From contig RFPR01000003.1 of the NCBI GenBank assembly GCA_009928265.1, forward strand, positions 1-36,909: a stretch of 36,909 bases of DNA, given 5' to 3'. This document shows, piece by piece, positions 30,129 to 36,909 of this stretch (its first letter is position 1; every line of letters starts with the position of its first letter). The notes below the pieces were generated by a model that saw nothing but the letters and a program-made list of their open reading frames with translations, searched no databases and was not told the DNA's origin. A program made the translations under genes and the position numbers. The stretch is from Pseudomonadota bacterium (GTDB taxonomy: Bacteria > Verrucomicrobiota > Verrucomicrobiia > Chthoniobacterales > UBA6821).

Positions 30129-31535
30129 TTGAAACCGTCCCTCCGATCCCTTTCCTCTCCGCGCGTCGCGGTTCCAGAATCCTTCTGGGAGAAACTCTGT
30201 GGAGTTATCCGCACCCGAGTCAGCCCCGATAGCTTTGACCGATGGTTCTCGAACGTCACCCTGCTCTCGGCCACGAGCGAGACGGTGACCCTCGGGGTCC
30301 CCAATCCGATCCACCAATTCTTCATCGAAAGCAATTACTCCGACCTTCTCTCCTCTGCCCTCTCGGAAATCTGTGGATCCCAAGTAGCCCTGCGCTTCCA
30401 GTCGCTCCAAGAAGGAAATGGGGAGTATGAGGAAAAGGATCCCCTTCCGAACGAAGCCGAGACCGCCGGGGTAGCTACAGCCAGGAAACAACAGGCCAAG
30501 GCGGTCCCCGCCCCCACGGGGATGAACCCCTCCTACACCTTCGAGAGTTTCATCGTCGGCGCAAACAACCAGTTCGCCCACGCTGCAGCTCAGGCTGTGG
30601 CCAATGCCCCGGCACGTACCTACAATCCTCTTTTCATCTATGGGGGCCCCGGTCTCGGCAAAACCCACCTCCTGCAGGCCATCGGCCACCATCTGCTCTC
30701 CCTTAAGAAGGGAGCCAAGGTCGTCTACCTGCGCAGCGAGCAGTTCACCAACGAGTTCATCGACGCGATTCAGAACAATGCTCTGGTCGCCTTCCGTAAG
30801 CGCTACCGTCAGGCCGATATCCTGATGATCGACGATATCCAGTTCTTCGCTGGCAAGGCCGCTACTCAGGAGGAGTTCTTCCACACCTTCGGAGCCCTCC
30901 ATGACGGACACAAGCAGATCGTCCTCTCCAGCGACCGACCTCCCAGCGAGATCGCTAATCTTGAGCAGCGCCTCGTCTCCCGCTTCGAGTGGGGCATGAC
31001 CGCCGAGATCCAGCCCCCTGACATGGAGACCCGAATTGCCATCCTTCAGGGCAAGGCCTCCCGGATGCATATCGAGATCGAGCATTGGGTCCTGGAATTC
31101 CTCGCCGACAAGATCCGCAGCGACATCCGTCGCCTCGAGGGTGCACTGATGCGCGTGGCTGCTTACAAATCACTCAGCGGCAACGCTCTCACCTCCGATG
31201 CCCTGGAGCATCTCCTGCGGGACGTCCTTCAGGAGCAGGCCCGCAAGGCCGTCACGATCGACCAGATCCAGAAGAAGGTTGCCGAACACTTTGATATCCG
31301 TCTTGCCGACATGACCAGCAAGCGCCGCACGGCCTCCATCGCCTATCCCCGGCAGGTCGCCATGTACCTTGCCCGTGAACTGACCCCCTCGACACTCATC
31401 GAGATCGGGGATGCCTTTGGAGGCAAGGATCACGGCACCGTCATCCACGCATGCAAGCTCGTCAAGAAGCGCATGGAGGACGAGCCCAAGACGCGACATC
31501 TGGTGCGTCTCCTCGATCAGCAGCTCCAGCGGTAG
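30129..31535 (+). CDS. dnaA: Chromosomal replication initiator protein DnaA (TTG start)
   Basis: YTFESFIVGANNQFAHAAAQAVAN; FIYGGPGLGKTHLLQAIGHH; DILMIDDIQFFAGK; KRRTASIAYPRQVAMYLARELTPSTLIEIGDAFGGKDHGTVIHACKLV. Confidence 0.99.
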   Translation: MKPSLRSLSSPRVAVPESFWEKLCGVIRTRVSPDSFDRWFSNVTLLSATSETVTLGVPNPIHQFFIESNYSDLLSSALSEICGSQVALRFQSLQEGNGEYEEKDPLPNEAETAGVATARKQQAKAVPAPTGMNPSYTFESFIVGANNQFAHAAAQAVANAPARTYNPLFIYGGPGLGKTHLLQAIGHHLLSLKKGAKVVYLRSEQFTNEFIDAIQNNALVAFRKRYRQADILMIDDIQFFAGKAATQEEFFHTFGALHDGHKQIVLSSDRPPSEIANLEQRLVSRFEWGMTAEIQPPDMETRIAILQGKASRMHIEIEHWVLEFLADKIRSDIRRLEGALMRVAAYKSLSGNALTSDALEHLLRDVLQEQARKAVTIDQIQKKVAEHFDIRLADMTSKRRTASIAYPRQVAMYLARELTPSTLIEIGDAFGGKDHGTVIHACKLVKKRMEDEPKTRHLVRLLDQQLQR

Positions 31536-31541
31536 TGGTTG

Positions 31542-31559
31542 CTCCCGGTTTTTCGGGAG
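31542..31559 (+). other. Hairpin CTCCCG-GTTTTT-CGGGAG just after dnaA
   Basis: Perfect 6-bp stem read from sequence; no T-run, function unknown. Confidence 0.5.
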
Positions 31560-31637
31560 AATCGCTTTGACACCATCCCCCCTGGAAACTATCCAAGGAG
31601 ATCCTCGGGATCATCCCGTGGAATCTTCCCACTTCCC

Positions 31638-32750
31638 ATGAAATTCACGGTCACCAAGCAGGCGCTCCTCGACGGACTTCAGCGCATCCAGAACATCGTC
31701 TCCAACCGGGTCACCCTGCCCGTCCTCTCCAATGTCCTCTTGGAGACAACGGACAACGGCCTGCAGTTGACCGCCACAGACCTCGAGGTCAGCGTCCGCA
31801 CAGAGACCCCGGCCACCGTCGAGAAAGCGGGATCGACCACCCTCCCCGCCAAGCGACTCTTCTCAATCATCCGAGAGCTTCCCGCCGAGGAAATCGAGAT
31901 CGAGACCGATAGCCGCAATATCGCCTCCATCCGGAGCGGCGCGAGCTTCTTCAAGGTCTTCGGTCTCCCCAAGGAGGAATATCCCGCCTTCCCCTCGCTC
32001 GAGGAAAAGCGCGGCTTCTCGATGAAGCAGTCCGACCTCAAGGATGGCCTCAAGAAGACCTCTTACGCGATCTCGCTTGACGAGACCCGCTACGTACTCA
32101 ACGGCATCCTCTTCTCGTTCCGCGACGGGCGCCTCACCCTCGTGGCGACCGATGGCCGGCGCCTTGCACTCTGCGACGCCGAACTCGGCGAGATCAAGTA
32201 CCCCGAGGGTCACGAGCGCGACTTCATCGTCCCCACCAAGGCCATCAACGAGCTCCAGCGCCTGCTCACCGATGAAAAGGAGGTCCGCCTCCATGTCGGC
32301 GACAATCTCGTCGCCCTTGACCTCGGCGGCACGGTTCTCGCCACCAAACTCGTCGACGGCACCTATCCGAATTACCGCCAGGTCATTCCCGGCGAGGCCA
32401 AGGAGCGCGTTTCCCTCGAGCGTGAGGTGCTTCTCCAATCGACGCGCCGCGTCGCCCTGCTCAGCAGCGACAAAAGCGGGTCGGTCCGCCTCAACTTCAC
32501 GAAAAACAACCTCGATATCACCTCTAACACCCCTGAGGTCGGCGAGGCGAAGGAATCACTGGCCGTGGCCTACAAGGGACGTGACCTCTCGATCGCCTTC
32601 AATCCCGAGTTCCTGATCGACCCGCTCCGCAACCTTTCCGACGATACGATCGCCCTCGAACTCATAGATGAGATGAGCCCCGGCGTCATCAAGATCAACT
32701 CGGCCCAGCGCTTCCTCTACGTGCTCATGCCGATGCGCGTCTCGGTCTGA
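31638..32750 (+). CDS. dnaN: DNA polymerase III beta subunit (sliding clamp)
   Basis: MKFTVTKQALLDGLQRIQNIVSNRVTLPVLSNVLLETTDNGLQLTATDLEVSVRT...; C-terminus YVLMPMRV. ATG at 31638 preferred over 31539. Confidence 0.98.
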   Translation: MKFTVTKQALLDGLQRIQNIVSNRVTLPVLSNVLLETTDNGLQLTATDLEVSVRTETPATVEKAGSTTLPAKRLFSIIRELPAEEIEIETDSRNIASIRSGASFFKVFGLPKEEYPAFPSLEEKRGFSMKQSDLKDGLKKTSYAISLDETRYVLNGILFSFRDGRLTLVATDGRRLALCDAELGEIKYPEGHERDFIVPTKAINELQRLLTDEKEVRLHVGDNLVALDLGGTVLATKLVDGTYPNYRQVIPGEAKERVSLEREVLLQSTRRVALLSSDKSGSVRLNFTKNNLDITSNTPEVGEAKESLAVAYKGRDLSIAFNPEFLIDPLRNLSDDTIALELIDEMSPGVIKINSAQRFLYVLMPMRVSV

Positions 32751-32751
32751 C

Positions 32752-33249
32752 GTGCCCTCAACCTCGACCACACGCCGTAGTTGGCTGACCTACTCCCTGG
32801 TGGGGGTAGCTCTTCTAATGACGGGTTGCGAGGCCCCGATCATCTACCAGACCTCGCGGGATCGGCAGGCCGTCTCCGATGCGGTCGCCTCGGAAAAGCC
32901 TGGTGACTATTACGTCGGCTACCGTTTCTATAAAGTCGACTACCATATGTGGGGTTGGGTCAAAAAGCCGGGCCAACCTTGGAAGGATTCCCAGCTCGTG
33001 ATGTTCAATGAGCAGAAGAAACTCGCCCCGGACCGCGAACGTCTCTCCATCGGCTCAGATAACAACACCGTCTACAAGCTCACCGGCTCGTTCTCCGGGC
33101 AGAAAGTCTACGAACCCGCCAGCGACAGGTTTTATCCCGAATTCGTGCTCACCGCAGCATCAGTGATGACCACCAATCCCCCGCTAATCTTTCCCGATAA
33201 GCGATGGACCGATCCCGCGATCCGCCTGATCGCCCCCCCCCAATTCTAA
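32752..33249 (+). CDS. Hypothetical lipoprotein immediately downstream of dnaN
   Basis: GTG start 1 nt after the dnaN stop; N-terminal hydrophobic stretch with lipobox LLMTGC. Confidence 0.65.
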   Translation: MPSTSTTRRSWLTYSLVGVALLMTGCEAPIIYQTSRDRQAVSDAVASEKPGDYYVGYRFYKVDYHMWGWVKKPGQPWKDSQLVMFNEQKKLAPDRERLSIGSDNNTVYKLTGSFSGQKVYEPASDRFYPEFVLTAASVMTTNPPLIFPDKRWTDPAIRLIAPPQF

Positions 33250-33263
33250 TACAACCCAAAACC

Positions 33264-34085
33264 ATGAAAACCTCTCCTGAGAACCCGTTTAACCTCACAG
33301 GAGAGACTGCCGTCGTCATCGGCGCCACGGGTGTCCTCGGCGGGTCACTGGCCGAGGGATTGGCTGCTGCTGGGGCCGCTGTGGCCGTCGCGGGTCGCAA
33401 CAGGGAACGGGGTGAGGAACGTGTAGCCTCCATCGTGAAGGCCGGGGGCAGGGCTCGCTTTGTAACGGTGGACGCCTCCGACCGCGTGAGTCTGGAGAAG
33501 GCTCTTGCAGAAATCACTGCGGAACTGGGCCGTCCCACGATCCTGGTGAACGCTGCTGGAGGAAACGATCCCTCGGTGACCGTCACTCCGGAGCACCCCT
33601 TTGAGTCGATCACGGAGGAGGCCTGGACTAAGAGCTTCGACACGAACCTTGTCGGCGGGGCCCTCCTTCCCTGCCAGGTGTTCGGGCCTCATATGGCGGC
33701 TAACGGGGGCGGCAGTATCATCAATATCGCGAGCGTTTCGGCGCATCTGCCCCTCTCCCGCGTGGTCGCGTACTCGGCGGCGAAGGCTGCCGTGCTCAAC
33801 CTGACCCGCTTCCTCGCCCGAGAGTGGGCGACCAAAGGGGTCCGCGTGAACTCCGTGACCCCCGGATTCTTCCCGGCGGAACAGAATCGCAAGCTGCTCT
33901 TTAACGAGGATGGCTCCCCCACGGCCCGCGCTGCCAGCATCTTGGGGCACACTCCGATGGCCCGCTTTGGTAAAGCCGAGGAACTCAACGGGGCGGTCAT
34001 CTTCCTCGCCAGCCGTGCAGCCAGCGGGTTCGTGACCGGCATTGATCTCAAGGTCGACGGCGGCTTCCTCTGCCAGACGATCTGA
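33264..34085 (+). CDS. SDR family oxidoreductase, D-mannonate oxidoreductase (fructuronate reductase)-like
   Basis: VVIGATGVLGGSLAEGLA; LVNAAGGNDP; YSAAKAAVLNLTRFLA; GVRVNSVTPGFFPAEQNRKLL; HTPMARFGKAEEL; resembles the SDR D-mannonate oxidoreductase subfamily (NAAGGNHP, PGFFxTEQNR, HTPMGRFG). Confidence 0.85.
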   Translation: MKTSPENPFNLTGETAVVIGATGVLGGSLAEGLAAAGAAVAVAGRNRERGEERVASIVKAGGRARFVTVDASDRVSLEKALAEITAELGRPTILVNAAGGNDPSVTVTPEHPFESITEEAWTKSFDTNLVGGALLPCQVFGPHMAANGGGSIINIASVSAHLPLSRVVAYSAAKAAVLNLTRFLAREWATKGVRVNSVTPGFFPAEQNRKLLFNEDGSPTARAASILGHTPMARFGKAEELNGAVIFLASRAASGFVTGIDLKVDGGFLCQTI

Positions 34086-34095
34086 AGACTCCGTC

Positions 34096-35355
34096 ATGGC
34101 CGCCTTCCTCACCCCCGAGCAGGTAGAGCAGATCGTCGCCAAGGGACTTCCCCGGGAGGAACTCTCTGGTAAAAAGATTCTTTTGATTGTTCCGGACGCC
34201 ACCCGGAGCTGCCCACTTGGCGATGTCTTCAAGGAGTTACATCGACAACTCTCGGGATCAGTTAAGGCCCTCGACGTGATGATCGCCCTGGGAACCCATC
34301 CCCCCATGAGCGAGGAGGCTATCTGCGAGCGGCTGGAAATCACCCGCGAGGAACGCGCTGGACACTACGCCTCCGTTCGCTTCCTCAACCATGAATGGGA
34401 TAATCCGGCCGCCTTGCGCAGGATCGGGACCCTTAGCCCTAGGGAAACCGACGAACTCTCCGGCGGCCTCTTCTCAATGGAAGTACCGGTCGACATCAAT
34501 GCCCGCCTCTTCGACTACGATGAGGTTGTCATAATCGGCCCGGTTTTCCCGCACGAGGTCGTCGGATTCTCTGGGGGGAATAAGTATCTTTTCCCGGGCG
34601 TTGCCGGTCCCGAGATTCTCAATTTCTTTCACTGGCTCGGAGCCGTGGTTACTAACCCGATGATCATCGGCCACAAGTGGACCCCGGTCCGTAAGGTTGT
34701 CGACCGGGCCGCCGCTCTCCTCTCGATCCCGAAACGCTGCCTCTGTATGGTCGTCGAGAAGGGCGGTTTGGCGGGACTCTTTGCCGGTACGCCTGAGATC
34801 GCATGGGACGAAGCCTCGGAGCTTTCGCGTAGGCTTCACATCACCTACAAGCCGAAGCCCTTCCACACCATCCTCTCGTGCGCCCCGGCGATGTATGATG
34901 AGCTTTGGGTGGGAGGGAAGTGTATGTACAAGCTCGAACCCGTGCTGGCCGACGGAGGGGAACTCATCATTTATGCCCCGCACATCCACGAGATCTCCGT
35001 GGTCCACGGGAAGCTGATCGAAGAGCTCGGCTATCATTGCCGCGACTACTTCCTCGGCCAATGGGACAGGTTCAAACACTACCCTTGGGGTATCATCGCC
35101 CACAGCACGCACGTCCGCGGCATCGGCACCTATGAGAACGGTGTCGAGAAATGCCGTGCCCGCGTGACGCTGGCCACAGGGATTCCGAAGGAGATCTGCG
35201 AAAAGATCAATATGGGCTACCGTGACCCCGCCTCGATCAATCCGGCCGATTATGCCGACCGCGAGGAAGAGGGCATCCTCCATGTACCCAAGGCGGGAGA
35301 GATGCTCTACCAGTTGGAGAATCCAGCTGCTTGGGCGGCCGGCGTCCCCGCCTGA
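34096..35355 (+). CDS. LarA-family (lactate racemase domain) nickel-pincer-dependent hydroxyacid racemase/epimerase homolog
   Basis: KILLIVPDATRSCP (DxTRxxP), MIALGTHPPMSEEAI, and GPVFPHEVVGFSGGNKYLFPGVAGPEILNFFHW (His/Lys motif anchoring the cofactor in LarA). Confidence 0.85.
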   Translation: MAAFLTPEQVEQIVAKGLPREELSGKKILLIVPDATRSCPLGDVFKELHRQLSGSVKALDVMIALGTHPPMSEEAICERLEITREERAGHYASVRFLNHEWDNPAALRRIGTLSPRETDELSGGLFSMEVPVDINARLFDYDEVVIIGPVFPHEVVGFSGGNKYLFPGVAGPEILNFFHWLGAVVTNPMIIGHKWTPVRKVVDRAAALLSIPKRCLCMVVEKGGLAGLFAGTPEIAWDEASELSRRLHITYKPKPFHTILSCAPAMYDELWVGGKCMYKLEPVLADGGELIIYAPHIHEISVVHGKLIEELGYHCRDYFLGQWDRFKHYPWGIIAHSTHVRGIGTYENGVEKCRARVTLATGIPKEICEKINMGYRDPASINPADYADREEEGILHVPKAGEMLYQLENPAAWAAGVPA

Positions 35356-35364
35356 ACACGAGCC

Positions 35365-35859
35365 ATGGGACCATTTGTCGTCATGGGCGTCTCTGGCTGC
35401 GGCAAAAGCAGTATTGCCGAGAAACTGGCCAAAGCCATGGGTGGCACCTTCCTTGATGCCGACGACTTTCACCCCCCGGCCAATAAGACCAAGATGGCCT
35501 CCGGGATCCCGCTCACGGACGAGGACCGCTGGGGCTGGCTCGATACCCTTAATGAGGAGCTCAGGAAGCGTTCCGATGACAAGACCCCGACGTTCCTTGC
35601 CTGCTCCGCCCTCCGCAAGGTGTACCGCGAGCGTCTGGCGGCGGAACTTCCGTGGCTGCGTTACCTCTACCTGAAGGGTTCCAAGGAACTGATCCGCTCC
35701 CGCATGGAATCACGCAGCGACCACTTCATGCCCCCGACCCTCCTCGACAGCCAATTCGCCGCCCTTGAGGAACCGACCGAGGCCGAGGCCGCCATCATTC
35801 CGATCGATCCCCCAGTGGAGAAAATCGTGGCCGGAATCCTTGATTTGATAAGACCTTGA
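35365..35859 (+). CDS. gntK: Gluconokinase
   Basis: VVMGVSGCGKSSIAEKLAKAMGGTFLDADDFHPPANKTKMASGIPLTDEDRWGWLDTL...LACSALRKVYRERL are GntK signatures. Confidence 0.96.
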   Translation: MGPFVVMGVSGCGKSSIAEKLAKAMGGTFLDADDFHPPANKTKMASGIPLTDEDRWGWLDTLNEELRKRSDDKTPTFLACSALRKVYRERLAAELPWLRYLYLKGSKELIRSRMESRSDHFMPPTLLDSQFAALEEPTEAEAAIIPIDPPVEKIVAGILDLIRP

Positions 35860-35885
35860 AGAAGTCCTAAAGGTGCGGAAGCGCC

Positions 35886-36416
35886 TCAGGAAACGCGGCT
35901 TTTTTCCAGGATCGCCGTCGTTGAGCGCCCGGGGACGAGCTGAAGGATCCGAATCTCGGCGCCCACCTCGTGGAGGGCCGCCTTCTCGCTGGGATCGAGC
36001 GTTTCTGGGGTGTAATCGCCGCCCTTGGCATAGACGGCGGGCTTCAGCAGGCGGATCACCTCGGTCACCCGCTTGCCCGTGAAGATTGTCACATGATCGA
36101 CGCAACGAAGAGCGGCCAACACCTCCGCCCGGTCGAGTTCACTATTCACAGGACGGGAGGGGCCCTTGAGTTCGCGGACCGAATCATCGGAATTCACCGC
36201 CACAACCAGTGCGTCACCGCAGCGACGGGCCTCCTCTAGATAGCGGACATGGCCGGTATGCAGGAGATCGAAGCATCCATTGGTCAGGACAAGCCGTTTC
36301 CCTGCGGCAGCGTATTCCGCCCCCAGGGCTTTCAGTGCATCAGTGGCCACTAAACGTGTCATGCCCTTATGGGAAACCGCAGTCACGAAGGTTGAAAGAA
36401 GATTCTCCTGTTTCAT
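35886..36416 (-). CDS. rfaE2: D-glycero-beta-D-manno-heptose 1-phosphate adenylyltransferase (RfaE2/HldE C-terminal type)
   Basis: KRLVLTNGCFDLLHTGHVRYLEEARRCGDALVVAVNSDDSVRELKGPSRPVN; AKGGDYTPETL; LVPGRSTTAIL. Start may be at the internal ATG near 36362. Confidence 0.92.
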   Translation of the reverse strand: MKQENLLSTFVTAVSHKGMTRLVATDALKALGAEYAAAGKRLVLTNGCFDLLHTGHVRYLEEARRCGDALVVAVNSDDSVRELKGPSRPVNSELDRAEVLAALRCVDHVTIFTGKRVTEVIRLLKPAVYAKGGDYTPETLDPSEKAALHEVGAEIRILQLVPGRSTTAILEKSRVS

Positions 36417-36444
36417 CCTCCGTCCGATTCCCTAGCTTTTGTAA

Positions 36445-36909
36445 ATGCCATCCGATATCCCGTCCGCTTCCCTGTTCTCGCGCCTGTGGGCAGGGTGCGC
36501 GGCCTGCTGGCCAAGATATGCCTCGCGGGAACATTCTCCCTTTGGGGAGGACGAAGACCATGAGGAATGGCGTCTGATGGCTGTGCTGGCGGCAGGGTGC
36601 CTGATCTTTGGGATCCTGGGACTCCTCGCTGAATTCCTGAAGGCCGCCCCCTGCATTTCGGTGGCATTCTATATCCTGGCTTACCTCTGCGGCGGATGGG
36701 ACGCGGCGGGCGACGCCTGGGAGCGGATCCGCAAGGGACAACTCGACGTCCATTTCCTAATGCTTGCGGTGGCTGTCGGCGCGGCGGTCATCGGAGCTTG
36801 GCGCGAGGGGGCCCTGCTACTCTTCCTCTTCTCGGCCTCCGGGGCCATGGAGCACTTTGCGATGGGTCGCACCAAGAAGGCAATCGACGCCCTCTTCCGT
36901 GGTGCCCCC
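36445..36909 (+). CDS. Heavy-metal translocating P-type ATPase, N-terminal part (truncated by window end)
   Basis: Own translation MPSDIPSASLFSRLWAGCAACWPRY...GQLDVHFLMLAVAVGAAVIGAWREGALLLFLFSASGAMEHFAMGRTKKAIDALFRGAP matches the P1B-ATPase transmembrane entry region. Confidence 0.85.
   Translation, partial: MPSDIPSASLFSRLWAGCAACWPRYASREHSPFGEDEDHEEWRLMAVLAAGCLIFGILGLLAEFLKAAPCISVAFYILAYLCGGWDAAGDAWERIRKGQLDVHFLMLAVAVGAAVIGAWREGALLLFLFSASGAMEHFAMGRTKKAIDALFRGAP

Noticed and set aside
30096-31085. 329-aa minus-strand ORF
   Set aside because: Antisense to dnaA; no family resemblance.
33345-34343. 332-aa minus-strand ORF, and the similar one at 34474-35472
   Set aside because: Antisense to the SDR and LarA-like genes with clear family motifs.

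Overview
The window looks like a conserved chromosomal segment from a GC-rich Verrucomicrobia-like bacterium. This is inferred from a four-gene 'Verru_Chthon cassette' (A/B/C/D) and a PEP-CTERM protein. Minus-strand genes dominate the left half: phosphohexomutase, two L,D-transpeptidases, hemB, the cassette, recO, DUF2017, clpS, ybeY and metH. Plus-strand genes dominate the right half: purF, purM, argA, a Na+/solute symporter, dnaA, dnaN and a sugar-acid operon. Two tRNAs are visible: Glu-UUC (+) and Gln-CUG (-). The most interesting candidate system is a tight operon at 33264-35859: a D-mannonate-oxidoreductase-like SDR, a LarA-type (nickel-pincer) racemase/epimerase homolog, and a gluconokinase. 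It suggests a route fructuronate -> mannonate -> gluconate -> 6-phosphogluconate. Other notable items are an 18-bp copy of the tRNA-Glu 3' end beside the tRNA, a low-GC two-gene island of unknown function (13.5-14.6 kb), an Asp/Arg/Cys-rich tail on cassette protein B, and an overlapping clpS-DUF2017-recO operon. No CRISPR array, transposase, integrase or rRNA was seen. All assignments come from reading the sequence and remembered family motifs. No searches were run.
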